Source: Clostridia bacterium (lineage in GTDB: Bacteria; Bacillota; Sulfobacillia; SLMV01). Taken from it: DNA of 47,519 bases. A model generated the notes under the pieces. The model saw only the letters and a program-made list of their open reading frames with translations. It was not told the DNA's origin and searched no databases. The DNA lies in contig PUMD01000134.1 in assembly GCA_003551215.1 (NCBI GenBank), forward strand, positions 1-47,519, given 5' to 3'. Positions 17,384-25,733 of this stretch are shown piece after piece. A program made the translations under genes and the position numbers. Numbering within the stretch: the stretch's first letter is position 1; the number at the start of each line of letters is the position of its first letter.

Positions 17384-18277
17384 GTGAAGCTTATCGAGGC
17401 CGTACCGAATTTCAGTGAGGGCAGACGCAGTGAAGTAATTGAAAGGATTATGGATGTCTTTTATGCGCAGGATGACTGCACCGTCTTGGATTACCACGCT
17501 GATGCGGACCACAACCGTCTGGTGGTCACCGTGCTGGGAGAGCCTGAATCGGTGTGCGAGGCGTGTTTTTCTGCCGCCGGCCAGGCAGCCGAGCTGATAG
17601 ATATGCGCGAGCATCAGGGGAGTCATCCGCGAATTGGCGCCACTGACGTGGTCCCCTTGATACCTATAGAGGATGTGAGTATGAAGGATTGCGTGAAGAT
17701 GGCCGAAGAGCTTGGTGCGCGCATTGCCGATGAACTCGAGATACCGGTTTACCTTTATGAGGAAGCCGCCCGAAAACCTCACCGGCGCAGGCTGGAGAAC
17801 ATACGACGGGGTGAATACGAGGGACTGGTGGAGGCGATAAGCGAGCCGGAGCGCAGGCCCGATTTCGGCCCGGATGAGGTGCATCCGTCTGCCGGGGCAA
17901 CGGTGGTGGGAGCGCGGCAGGCGCTCATCGCCTACAATGTATACCTGCGGACCGATGATCTTTCCGTTGCTCGTCAGATCGCCCGCGATGTTCGGGAATC
18001 CAGCGGAGGACTGGTCAACGTCAAAGCCATAGGCCTGGAGGTTGAAGGTGAGGGGGTACAGGTGTCAATGAACCTGACGGATTTCCGTAAAACCCCCATA
18101 CACCGCGTATATGAATTCATCAAGAGGGAAGCGCGCCACTGCGGAGTGGGGGTATACCGCAGCGAAATCGTTGGCCTTGTACCGCGGGAGGCCCTGCTGG
18201 CTGCGGCCCGTTATTACCTCAACCTCGACGGTTTTGCCCCCGACGAGCAGGTGCTGGAGCGGAGACTGCAGGACTGA
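17384..18277 (+). CDS. ftcD: Glutamate formimidoyltransferase
   Basis: This enzyme transfers the formimino group of N-formimino-L-glutamate to tetrahydrofolate, giving glutamate and 5-formimino-THF. The 297-residue product equals the stand-alone formiminotransferase part of FTCD. It starts with KLIEAVPNFSEGR, carries the catalytic His in GSHPRIGATDVVPL (H81), and has ARQALIAYNVYL and GLVNVKAIGL of the second subdomain. The GTG at 17384 is preferred since GGGAGG stands 9 bases before it and the protein then begins as in relatives. The cyclodeaminase function is encoded separately by fchA in the same block, unlike the fused animal enzyme. Confidence 0.94.
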   Translation: MKLIEAVPNFSEGRRSEVIERIMDVFYAQDDCTVLDYHADADHNRLVVTVLGEPESVCEACFSAAGQAAELIDMREHQGSHPRIGATDVVPLIPIEDVSMKDCVKMAEELGARIADELEIPVYLYEEAARKPHRRRLENIRRGEYEGLVEAISEPERRPDFGPDEVHPSAGATVVGARQALIAYNVYLRTDDLSVARQIARDVRESSGGLVNVKAIGLEVEGEGVQVSMNLTDFRKTPIHRVYEFIKREARHCGVGVYRSEIVGLVPREALLAAARYYLNLDGFAPDEQVLERRLQD

Positions 18278-18310
18278 TGAACGCTCGAAGGTCAAGACGG
18301 GGAGGTGGTA

Positions 18311-19549
18311 GTGTTGCAGGCGTATTCAGCTGATCTGCTGATCCACAACATAGGTGCCCTGAGCACTCCCGTCGCGGATGAGACAGAATGCGGCGTCCCT
18401 CAGGTGGAGACAGTAAATGACGCGTACCTGGTCATTGTCGACGGGGTGATAACTGAGGTGGGCAGCGGGTCTCCGCCCGCGGTCGGCAACGCTCTGGATG
18501 CCGGCGGCAGAGTCGCCGTACCGGCCTTTTGCGACCCCCACACGCATGCGGTGTTTGCCGGTTGGCGGTGCGAGGAGTTCATCAGCCGGCTGCAGGGCGC
18601 CGGTTACAAAGATATACTGGCGGCAGGAGGTGGCATATTGTCGACGGTTCGGAGCACCCGGGCTGCTGCACAAAAGGAGCTTGCCGCCGGGTTGCAGGGC
18701 CGGCTGGATGAGATGCTGTCACGCGGGGTGCTCACCTGCGAAGTCAAAAGCGGCTACGGCCTTGATGTTGAAAGCGAGCTCAAAATGCTGCGCGCCATCA
18801 GGTCCGCCGGGGAGCAAAGCGACATCGATGTAGTTAGCACTTTTCTGGGCGCCCATGCGGTGCCCGACGAGTACCAGGATGACCCCGCAGGTTACATAGA
18901 TGATGTGGTAATTCCTTTAATTGATGATGTGGCTGATTTGGACCTCGCCGAATACGTGGATGTGTTCTGTGAGCCGGGTGTCTTTGATCTGCAGCTTGCG
19001 GACCGGGTGCTCAGAGCAGGCAGGCGTGCCGGGCTGGGCCTGCGGATTCACGCCGATGAAATGGAGGCGCTTGGAGGGGCCGGTCTGGCGGCCAAGCTGC
19101 AATGCGACAGTGCAGAGCACCTTTTGTCCGCGCGGGATGATGATCTGCTGCGTATGAGAGATGCTAAAGTCACGGCCGTACTGCTGCCGGGAACGGCATT
19201 TGTGCTCGGCGAACCCTACGCACGGGCCCGGTGGATGATCGACCACGGCCTCACAGTTGCCCTGGGTACCGATTTCAACCCGGGAAGCTGCCCGATCATA
19301 GATATCAGTCTGATCATGTCTTTGGCCTGCCTGAAGATGCAGATGACGCCGGATGAGGTGCTTGCGGCGGTGACGATCAATGCGGCCAGGTCGCTTGGCC
19401 GGGATGACCGTGGAATACTGGCGTCGGGTTTCCGTGGCGACGTTGTGCTTCTGGATGCGGAACATTTTGCCCATTTGATGTACCGGCCTGGAGCCTCGCT
19501 GGTTCATTCGGTCATTTCGGGTGGACGGCAGGTCTACTGCCGCAAATAG
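18311..19549 (+). CDS. hutI: Imidazolonepropionase
   Basis: HutI opens the ring of 4-imidazolone-5-propionate to N-formimino-L-glutamate. It belongs to the amidohydrolase superfamily and needs a metal. The roughly 412-residue product has the metal ligands in CDPHTHAVFAG, the LGAHAVPDEY segment, HADEM, and GTDFNPGSCP, plus the substrate Arg block with STVRSTRAA. The start is uncertain: GTG 18305 overlaps the SD GGGGAGG, so GTG 18311 or TTG 18314 is more likely; I use 18311. It lies 33 bases after ftcD within the histidine block. Confidence 0.94.
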   Translation: MLQAYSADLLIHNIGALSTPVADETECGVPQVETVNDAYLVIVDGVITEVGSGSPPAVGNALDAGGRVAVPAFCDPHTHAVFAGWRCEEFISRLQGAGYKDILAAGGGILSTVRSTRAAAQKELAAGLQGRLDEMLSRGVLTCEVKSGYGLDVESELKMLRAIRSAGEQSDIDVVSTFLGAHAVPDEYQDDPAGYIDDVVIPLIDDVADLDLAEYVDVFCEPGVFDLQLADRVLRAGRRAGLGLRIHADEMEALGGAGLAAKLQCDSAEHLLSARDDDLLRMRDAKVTAVLLPGTAFVLGEPYARARWMIDHGLTVALGTDFNPGSCPIIDISLIMSLACLKMQMTPDEVLAAVTINAARSLGRDDRGILASGFRGDVVLLDAEHFAHLMYRPGASLVHSVISGGRQVYCRK

Positions 19550-19604
19550 GTGCAGTCAGGTTTATGTTCAATGGTTCGAGTCAATGTTAAGGAGGTACAA
19601 GCGC

Positions 19605-20258
19605 ATGAGCAATGAAGCAGACAACGCTTCCGGCGATGGGTTTGTCCAGCTGACTGGAGAGGAATTTTTGCGGCGTCTGGCCTCGGATAGCCCAACTCCC
19701 GGAGGAGGTACCGCCTCCGCTTCGGCTGGCGCAGCTGGGGCAGCCCTTGTGTCAATGGTGGCCGGACTTACCGTGGGGCGTAAGCGGTACGAGGATGCCT
19801 CCGATGAGGCGGCCGACATCAAAGAGGAGTCAGGTCTGCTGCAGGAGGAGCTGCAGGACCTGATGGATGAGGACAGCCTTGCCTTCGAGGCAGTAATGGA
19901 TGCTATCCGTATGCCGAAAGACAGCGAGCGGGACAAGAAGGCTCGAAAGAGGGCCCTGCAGGCCGCGACACGCCAGGCAACGGAAGTACCCCTGCAGGTG
20001 ATGCGGTGCAGTCAGCGGGTTGTCCGACTGGCCGGGAGGATGGCCGAAATCGGTAACCCCAATGCTCTCAGTGATGCACTGGTGGCCGCGGAGATGGGCC
20101 GCGCTGCCGTGCGCGGCGCTGCCTGTAATGTTCAAATTAACCTGTCTGGGCTCGGCGATGAAGAGTTCTGTGGCGGTGCCCGACAGGAGATGCAGGACAT
20201 TCTGGATGATGTCGAGGAAGCCTGGGAGCAGATAGAGAATTATCGGGACGAGCTGTAG
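19605..20258 (+). CDS. fchA: Formimidoyltetrahydrofolate cyclodeaminase
   Basis: FchA converts 5-formimino-THF to 5,10-methenyl-THF with release of ammonia. The 217-residue product has the family signature near the N-terminus, [19 protein letters not shown], then [14 protein letters not shown], the long helical middle, and the [19 protein letters not shown] block near the C-terminus. AAGGAGG precedes the ATG at 19605. Stand-alone FchA with stand-alone ftcD is typical of anaerobic purine and histidine fermenters. The product feeds methenyl-THF cyclohydrolase (not present here) and then Fhs, the next gene. Confidence 0.92.
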   Translation: MSNEADNASGDGFVQLTGEEFLRRLASDSPTPGGGTASASAGAAGAALVSMVAGLTVGRKRYEDASDEAADIKEESGLLQEELQDLMDEDSLAFEAVMDAIRMPKDSERDKKARKRALQAATRQATEVPLQVMRCSQRVVRLAGRMAEIGNPNALSDALVAAEMGRAAVRGAACNVQINLSGLGDEEFCGGARQEMQDILDDVEEAWEQIENYRDEL

Positions 20259-20296
20259 GTAAAAACGCTTCATTTTTCTGCAGCTGGCGGCAGGAT

Positions 20297-20325
20297 TTGC
20301 CCAAAGGATCAAGAAGTAGTATTAG
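20297..20325 (+). promoter_or_regulatory. Possible internal promoter ahead of fhs
   Basis: TTGCCC (20297-20302) and TATTAG (20320-20325) are spaced by 17 bases in the 152-base gap between fchA and fhs, the longest gap in the histidine block. It would let fhs be made independently of the hut genes. Both hexamers are only partial matches. Confidence 0.35.
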
Positions 20326-20410
20326 GCTGAATGGGGAAAGTGAAGGGCGCTTGGTTGCTGCAAAAAATTGTGTCACCAATCAGCTAAAACTGCCTGAAGG
20401 AGGCTACAGA

Positions 20411-22174
20411 ATGGCTCTAGATCCCACAAAACATGAAGACTGGGAGATTGCCGAAGACGCAGAATCGGATATGAAGACAGTTTTTGAACTGGCAGAGCAG
20501 CTGGGGCTGCAGGATGAGGAACTGATACCGCACGGACACTACGTAGGTAAGGTTGACTACCAGGCTGTACTCGACCGTCTGGCTGACAAACCGGACGGCA
20601 AGTACATCGACGTGACAGCTATTACTCCAACCCCGCTGGGTGAAGGAAAGACCACCACCACAATGGGATTGACGCAGGGTCTCGGATACCGCGGCAAGGA
20701 TGTAGTTGCCGCCATCCGCCAACCCTCCGGCGGTCCGACGATGAACATCAAGGGTTCGGCGGCCGGTGGCGGGTTGGCCCAGTGCATTCCGCTGACTCCC
20801 TTTTCCCTCGGTCTTACCGGTGATATCAACGACATTATGAACGCTCATAACCTCGCCATGGTGGCTCTGAACGCCCGCATGCAGCACGAGTTCAACTACG
20901 GTGACAAGACACTGGCGAGGCGGAACCTCGAACGACTCGACATCGATCCTAACAATGTTGAATTTCGCTGGGTGCTTGACTTCTGCGCCCAGGGATTGCG
21001 CGACATTATCATCGGTATCGGGGGCAAGATGGATGGATTCATGATGCGCTCCGGATTTGATATTGCGGTGGCTTCCGAAGTCATGGCGATACTGTCGGTG
21101 ACCCGCGACCTGAAGGACATGCGGGAGCGCATGGGACGTATTGTCGTTGCTTACGACAAGCGCGGTAATCCGGTGACCACCGAAGATCTGGAAGTCGCAG
21201 GGGCAATGACTGCCTGGATGGTGAACGCCATCAACCCCAACCTGCTGCAGACACTGGAAGGACAGCCGGTGTTCGTGCACGCGGGTCCCTTCGCCAACAT
21301 AGCCGTGGGGCAGTCGTCCATCATCGCCGACCGACTGGGCCTGAAGGTAGGGGATTACCTGGTCACCGAGTCCGGGTTCGGTGCTGACATCGGATTTGAG
21401 AAGTTCTGGAATATCAAGTGCCGTGAGTCGGGTCTGGTGCCTGATGCTGCAGTACTGGTCGCTACCATCCGTGGTCTCAAGGCGCACGGTGGGGCTCCCA
21501 CTCCGGTTCCCGGACGTCCGCTTGACCCCGGTTACGAGGAAGAGAACGTCGAGTGGGTGGAGCAGGGCTGCGAGAACCTGGTTCACTGCATCAAACTCGT
21601 TCGCAAGTCCGGTATCAGCCCGGTTGTTGCCATCAACGTGTTCCACACCGACACGCAGAACGAGATCGACGCCGTTCGCCGCATAGCGGAGGAGGCCGGC
21701 GCCCGCGTCGCCGAATCGCGTCACTGGGAGCACGGCGGAGAAGGTGCCGCCGAGCTTGCCGACGCGGTTGTCGAGGCCTGCGAAGAGGAGTCAGAGTTCA
21801 GGTTCCTGTATGACCTGGAGGACCCGCTGGAGAAGCGCATAGAGCTCGTGGCCAAGGAAGTATACGGGGCCGACGGCGTAGAATACACCGCCGACGCGCG
21901 CAAAAAGCTGCAGCGGATGGAAAAGGATCCGGATCTGAAGCAGATGACCACCTGCATGGTGAAGACTCACCTCAGTCTGTCGGACGATCCCTCCAAAAAG
22001 GGCGTACCCACCGGATGGACACTGAACATTCGTGACATCCTGACCTACAAGGGTGCGGGCTTTGTGGTACCCGTTGCCGGGCCCATCAAGCTTATGCCCG
22101 GAACCGGCTCCGATCCCGCTTTCCGCAGGATAGACGTTGATACCGAGACCGGAAAGGTCGAGGGGCTGTTCTGA
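20411..22174 (+). CDS. fhs: Formate-tetrahydrofolate ligase
   Basis: Fhs joins formate and THF at the cost of ATP, or runs in reverse to make ATP from 10-formyl-THF. The 587-residue product has the ATP loop [16 protein letters not shown], the [15 protein letters not shown] block, KFWNIKCR, and the C-terminal [16 protein letters not shown]. It is some 25-30 residues longer than common relatives; part of the excess is an acidic N-terminal extension. AAGGAGG stands before the ATG at 20411. Codons in the second half are rich in C at the third position, as expected for a highly expressed gene. Next to hut and fchA it most likely works in the ATP-forming direction; that direction is inference. Confidence 0.96.
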   Translation: MALDPTKHEDWEIAEDAESDMKTVFELAEQLGLQDEELIPHGHYVGKVDYQAVLDRLADKPDGKYIDVTAITPTPLGEGKTTTTMGLTQGLGYRGKDVVAAIRQPSGGPTMNIKGSAAGGGLAQCIPLTPFSLGLTGDINDIMNAHNLAMVALNARMQHEFNYGDKTLARRNLERLDIDPNNVEFRWVLDFCAQGLRDIIIGIGGKMDGFMMRSGFDIAVASEVMAILSVTRDLKDMRERMGRIVVAYDKRGNPVTTEDLEVAGAMTAWMVNAINPNLLQTLEGQPVFVHAGPFANIAVGQSSIIADRLGLKVGDYLVTESGFGADIGFEKFWNIKCRESGLVPDAAVLVATIRGLKAHGGAPTPVPGRPLDPGYEEENVEWVEQGCENLVHCIKLVRKSGISPVVAINVFHTDTQNEIDAVRRIAEEAGARVAESRHWEHGGEGAAELADAVVEACEEESEFRFLYDLEDPLEKRIELVAKEVYGADGVEYTADARKKLQRMEKDPDLKQMTTCMVKTHLSLSDDPSKKGVPTGWTLNIRDILTYKGAGFVVPVAGPIKLMPGTGSDPAFRRIDVDTETGKVEGLF

Positions 22175-22199
22175 TAACTGAAGGCTGCAGCAGCGACTG

Positions 22200-22243
22200 A
22201 CCAATCGGGCTCCCGTCTTTTTTCCGACGGGAGCCCGATTGGT
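22200..22243. terminator. Perfect 18-bp inverted repeat after fhs, T-run in the loop
   Basis: An 18-base arm (22200-22217, beginning ACCAATCGGG) pairs without mismatch with 22226-22243; the 8-base loop is TTTTTTCC. It ends 20 bases before the SD of the biotin ligase gene. It probably ends the histidine block, but the T-run lies inside the loop instead of after the stem. Confidence 0.6.
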
Positions 22244-22272
22244 GCAAACGTGACATATGCGAGGTGCGGGTT

Positions 22273-23061
22273 GTGAGCAGTGGCAAAGAAAACCCCGTCT
22301 ACACCTTTTCACACATTTCTTCCACCAATGATGCCGCCCGGCGGATGATCCGGGGAGGAGAAATCGACGGTGATGCGGTGATAGTGGCAGATGTCCAGAC
22401 TGCCGGTAAGGGAAGAAAGCGCAGGGACTGGGTGTCACCCCGTGGAGGCCTTTGGCTCACCCGGGTACTGCTCCCGCGTCTGCGCCGGGACCGCTGGCCC
22501 CTGTATTCATTTCTGGCCGGGGTGGCAGCGGTCCGGGCCATCAAGGGAGACACCGGGGTTGATGTGCGGCTCAAATGGCCAAACGACCTTATTTTCCGGG
22601 GAAAGAAAATGGGTGGTATCCTGCTGGAGACGGTGGGGGAGGAGTTCGTGCTCATCGGGGTGGGTATTAATCTGGCGGTCAGCTGGCCGAGTCAGCTGGC
22701 TGGCTCGACCCGTTTTCCCCCTGTGAACTTGTGCTGCGTTTCAGGCTATCCGCACGATGAATGGTGCGATCTGCGCGCTGCCCTGCTGAGCAGCTTCAAC
22801 CGGGAAACCGATCTTCTGCACCGACAGACGGATGTGAATGGAGAGCTGGTTGTTGACTGCTGGCGGAGGTATTGTGAAACTCTGTCATGCGAGGTTTTGG
22901 TGAAAACCGACAGGGGGTGCTTACGGGGCACGGCACTGGACGTCGATGACGACGGCAGTCTCGTGGTAAAAAGAAGAGATGGCGAGGTGATATCGCTGCG
23001 CGCCGGCGAGGTGAGCGTAGCTCAGAAGGGAGGTGGCATTTATGGTCAACAGCGGCAATAA
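22273..23061 (+). CDS. birA: Biotin-[acetyl-CoA-carboxylase] ligase, without repressor domain
   Basis: The enzyme activates biotin to biotinyl-AMP and attaches it to a carrier lysine on carboxylases or decarboxylases. The 262-residue product begins directly with the catalytic domain: ISSTNDAARRM, the biotin-binding loop QTAGKGRKRRDWVSPRGGLWLT, VRLKWPNDLIFRGKKMGGILLE, and the VLIGVGINL strand, then a small C-terminal domain. There is no N-terminal helix-turn-helix, so it cannot act as a biotin repressor like Bacillus BirA. GTG 22273 is chosen because GAGGTG lies 6 bases upstream; GTG 22264 would overlap that SD. It overlaps the next gene by 20 bases. Confidence 0.92.
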   Translation: MSSGKENPVYTFSHISSTNDAARRMIRGGEIDGDAVIVADVQTAGKGRKRRDWVSPRGGLWLTRVLLPRLRRDRWPLYSFLAGVAAVRAIKGDTGVDVRLKWPNDLIFRGKKMGGILLETVGEEFVLIGVGINLAVSWPSQLAGSTRFPPVNLCCVSGYPHDEWCDLRAALLSSFNRETDLLHRQTDVNGELVVDCWRRYCETLSCEVLVKTDRGCLRGTALDVDDDGSLVVKRRDGEVISLRAGEVSVAQKGGGIYGQQRQ

Positions 23062-24022
23062 CCCAAAAAGCGAGGGCAGCATAACCGATATCAAAGGAGT
23101 TAAGGTGGGGCACTGGACAGACTCGGATGCGGCAACCGGACTGACGGCGGTAATAGTGCCCCCGGGAACTGTCGGCAGCGGTGAAGTGCGTGGTGCGGCC
23201 CCTGGAACCCGGGAGATATCGCTTCTGAGTCCCGAAAAGAGCGTAAACACAGTCGACGCAGTGCTGTTGACCGGGGGGAGTGCTTACGGCCTGGAGGCCG
23301 CAGGCGGGGTCATGCGTTACCTGTCCGAACAGGGTCGCGGATACAAGGTGGGAGATGTCACTGTACCGATTGTCCCTGCTGCGGTCATTTTCGATCTGAT
23401 GGTGGGCAAAAGCGCCTATCCCGGAGCTGAAGAAGCCTACCATGCCTGTCAGGCTGCCAGCGATAGACCGGTCGCCGAAGGTAGTCTAGGAGTCGGAACC
23501 GGGGCCACCGTTGGCAAAGTACGGGGAATGGACTATGCCACCAAGGGGGGAGTGGGAAGCTGCTGCATCTGTCTTCCGGGTGGAGCCCGGGTTGGTTCAC
23601 TGGTGTGCGTAAATGCGGTCGGAAATGTTGTGGATGAAGATGGCTCAATTGTCGCTGGGGTGAGTGATGGCCAAGGTGGTTTCCGTTCAGCGGAACAGAT
23701 TCTTATGTGCGCAGCCGAGCCCATATCCGCTGATGAACAGGGCAACACAACCCTGGCGGTGGTGGCAACTGATGCCAAGATCGACAAGTCAGGCTGTTTC
23801 CGCGTGGCACAGGTGTCCCACGACGGCCTGGCCCGAAGCGTCTGGCCCTGCCACACTGATTACGATGGAGACACTGTATTTACCCTGTCGCTGCAGCGGA
23901 AGACAGCAAGCCTGAAGCAGGTGGAAGCGGCGGCGGCGGCGGTGGTGGCGACTGCCGTGCGGCGGGCTGTCAGATGTGCCTGGAATGTGGCAGGGATTCC
24001 GTCGGCCGATGATCAAAATTAG
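23042..24022 (+). CDS. P1 family peptidase (DmpA-like aminopeptidase/esterase)
   Basis: The 326-residue product belongs to the self-cleaving Ntn-type family S58/P1 that includes DmpA (L-aminopeptidase/D-esterase) and beta-aminopeptidases. Visible family blocks are DIKGVKVGHWTD, the LLTGGSAYGLEAAGGVMRYL helix, PIVPAAVIFDL, SLGVGTGATVGKV, and KGGVGSCC, where Gly-Ser is the probable cleavage site and the Ser the nucleophile, followed by VGSLVCVNAVGNV. The Cys pair after the nucleophile is unusual. ATG 23042 is chosen from AGGGAGG upstream and lies inside the end of birA, so the two are translationally coupled. No signal peptide. The natural substrate cannot be deduced. Confidence 0.88.
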   Translation: MVNSGNNPKSEGSITDIKGVKVGHWTDSDAATGLTAVIVPPGTVGSGEVRGAAPGTREISLLSPEKSVNTVDAVLLTGGSAYGLEAAGGVMRYLSEQGRGYKVGDVTVPIVPAAVIFDLMVGKSAYPGAEEAYHACQAASDRPVAEGSLGVGTGATVGKVRGMDYATKGGVGSCCICLPGGARVGSLVCVNAVGNVVDEDGSIVAGVSDGQGGFRSAEQILMCAAEPISADEQGNTTLAVVATDAKIDKSGCFRVAQVSHDGLARSVWPCHTDYDGDTVFTLSLQRKTASLKQVEAAAAAVVATAVRRAVRCAWNVAGIPSADDQN

Positions 24023-24043
24023 GCACACGCTTTTTCGGGCCTG

Positions 24044-24073
24044 TTGAATGCAACATGGGATAGGGTCTAGAAT
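24044..24073 (+). promoter_or_regulatory. Sigma-A promoter for the ECF-S / coaX operon
   Basis: TTGAAT (24044-24049) and TAGAAT (24068-24073) are spaced by 18 bases, each close to consensus. Transcription would start near 24080, leaving a leader of about 145 bases before the ATG at 24224. Confidence 0.55.
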
Positions 24074-24079
24074 ATACTC

Positions 24080-24223
24080 GTATGGAATGGGTGCACAGTT
24101 AATCTTTCCTGAGGTGAGGGCCGGGACATTATGCTCGGACTCCTGCGATCCCGAGGATGGGTTGCGCTGCGCTCAAACCAATGTCCGTCATCCTGATAGG
24201 AGCCGGAACGGAGGTCTGACTTA
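24080..24223 (+). promoter_or_regulatory. Structured 5' leader, candidate riboswitch or other cis-RNA
   Basis: The leader folds by hand into a three-way junction. GGACATT (24124-24130) pairs with AATGTCC (24180-24186) and encloses two hairpins: CTCGG (24134-24138) with CCGAG (24151-24155), and GGTT (24160-24163) with AACC (24176-24179). A further TCCT-GAT-AGGA hairpin (24191-24201) follows. AGGATG (24154-24159) could instead pair with CATCCT (24189-24194), which competes with two of these helices and gives a switch-like alternative or a pseudoknot. The SD GGAGG (24210-24214) lies just downstream. It does not fit the known TPP, FMN, cobalamin, SAM or T-box patterns that I can recall. Existence of a fold is fairly likely; ligand binding is speculation. 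Confidence 0.45.
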
Positions 24224-24946
24224 ATGAAAAAGCTATCAATGAGGCATTACGTCCTGGCCGGAGTGCTCGGAGCGCTTATCGCAGCCCTGGGTTTTACACC
24301 CATTGGGATGATACCGGTGCCGACTCCCGCTGGAGCGGCCACCATCCTGCACATACCAGTCATTGTGGTAGCACTGCTTGAAGGTCCAAAGATGGGAGGC
24401 CTGGTCGGTTTTCTGTTTGGAGCTGTAAGCTTCTGGCGTGCCATAGTAGCCCCCAGCAATCCTGTAGCTCAGGTCATGTTCACCGATCCATTCACCGCAT
24501 TTTTGCCGCGGATGTTGATTGGTCCTGTGGCCTACTGGGTCTTCAATTTTACCCGGCGGCAGAAACCCCGTTGGATGGTGGCAGCGGCGTGCGGACTTCT
24601 GACCTGGGACCTCAGCTACCGCGTCGCCGTGCAGTACGAAGCGGTGCAGCCGGGACCTGAAGGGTACCTGTTTTTTGTGCCGTTCGGGATTGCTGCCGGT
24701 TATCTCGTCATGCGCGCACTGTCTGGCGATGGTGCGCCCGTCATCGCTGGAGCGCTGGCGGGCAGTCTGACCAATACGGTCGGAGTGTTGGGCTTGGTCA
24801 CGCTACGTGGTATACTGCCCTTGTCAGCCAGCGCCGTCATCGCAGTAGTTCAGGGTCTTCCCGAGGCAGCAGTATCGTGTCTTGTGGCCCTGCTGCTTTA
24901 TCGGGCGCTGAGTGGGCGTTATGCGGAGAAAGGGGAAATCGATTGA
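24224..24946 (+). CDS. ECF transporter S component, probable pantothenate uptake (PanT-like)
   Basis: The 240-residue product is strongly hydrophobic with about six membrane helices and opens with MRHYVLAGVLGALIAALGF, then PTPAGAATILHIPVIVVALLEGPKMGGLVGFLFGA split over the first two helices; this is the typical pattern of substrate-binding S components of energy-coupling-factor vitamin transporters. Such proteins use a shared EcfAA'T module encoded elsewhere; no ATPase or T gene is near. The stop overlaps the start of coaX by 3-4 bases, so the transporter and pantothenate kinase are made together; from this I infer pantothenate or a precursor as substrate. ATG 24224 follows ACGGAGGTCTGACTTA. 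Confidence 0.75.
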   Translation: MKKLSMRHYVLAGVLGALIAALGFTPIGMIPVPTPAGAATILHIPVIVVALLEGPKMGGLVGFLFGAVSFWRAIVAPSNPVAQVMFTDPFTAFLPRMLIGPVAYWVFNFTRRQKPRWMVAAACGLLTWDLSYRVAVQYEAVQPGPEGYLFFVPFGIAAGYLVMRALSGDGAPVIAGALAGSLTNTVGVLGLVTLRGILPLSASAVIAVVQGLPEAAVSCLVALLLYRALSGRYAEKGEID

Positions 24947-25716
24947 TACTGGCCATAGACATTGGCAATTCAAATATTACTGTGGGCCTTTACTCAGAAG
25001 ACAAGATGCTGCATTTTTGGCGCTTGTCGACCATGAGGTCAGCCACGGCGGACGATCTCGGCGTAAAAATGAGGGCTCTGCTTGATACCAATTCTGTATC
25101 TCTTTCGGGTATCCAGGCAGTAGTATACGGTTCTGTCGTCCCACCACTGGATGAGCCCTTCGAAAGAATGTGTCGACGCTATATGGATGTCGTACCGCTT
25201 CAGGTTGAACCAGGTGTAAAAACCGGGATCGACGTAAAATATGACAGCCCAAGGGAGGTTGGAGCCGACCGTATCGCCAATGCCGTGGCCGCAGGTGAGA
25301 AATGGGGAGGACCGGCGGTGATCGTTGATTTTGGAACCGCCACCACCTTTGATATTTTGTCAGCAGGGAAGGAATATGTCGGGGGAATCATACTTCCCGG
25401 GGTAGGAATCTCTACTGAGGCACTCTTCAGGCAGGCAGCCCGGCTGCCGCGTATTGACCTGACTGTTCCCGGTCGCGCCATCGGTACCAATACCATCGAC
25501 AGCATGCGTTCCGGGATTGTTTATGGTTACGCGGGTGCAGTAGATTCACTCGTTGGTCAGGCAACTTCAGAGCTGAATGAAAAGCCCAAACGAGTGGTGG
25601 CCACCGGCGGTTGGGCTAAGGTTATTGCCCCGGAATGCGATACAATTGATGAGGTGGATGCGTATCTAACCCTGGAAGGTTTGCGCATTATATACATGCG
25701 CAACCAGATGATATGA
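24943..25716 (+). CDS. coaX: Type III pantothenate kinase
   Basis: CoaX phosphorylates pantothenate, the first step of coenzyme A synthesis; the type III enzyme needs a monovalent cation and is not inhibited by CoA. The 257-residue product has the ASKHA phosphate-1 motif DIGNSNITVG at the N-terminus, DSPREVGADRIANAVAA, VDFGTATTFDILS, GGIILPGVGIS, and the closing VVATGGWAKVI. The start is a TTG at 24943, overlapping the previous stop in TTGA, with AAAGGGG upstream; the frame extends further but would run through the ECF-S gene. Confidence 0.95.
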   Translation: MILAIDIGNSNITVGLYSEDKMLHFWRLSTMRSATADDLGVKMRALLDTNSVSLSGIQAVVYGSVVPPLDEPFERMCRRYMDVVPLQVEPGVKTGIDVKYDSPREVGADRIANAVAAGEKWGGPAVIVDFGTATTFDILSAGKEYVGGIILPGVGISTEALFRQAARLPRIDLTVPGRAIGTNTIDSMRSGIVYGYAGAVDSLVGQATSELNEKPKRVVATGGWAKVIAPECDTIDEVDAYLTLEGLRIIYMRNQMI

Positions 25717-25733
25717 GGGAGGGGCTTACGTTG

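Noticed and set aside
19560-19600. GGTTCGAGTC resembling a tRNA T-loop between hutI and fchA
   Set aside because: The flanks do not form the other tRNA arms, and the gap is too short for a tRNA gene.
20417-21733. 438-codon minus-strand open frame across fhs
   Set aside because: The sense strand codes a complete Fhs; the antisense frame arises from strong third-position C bias.
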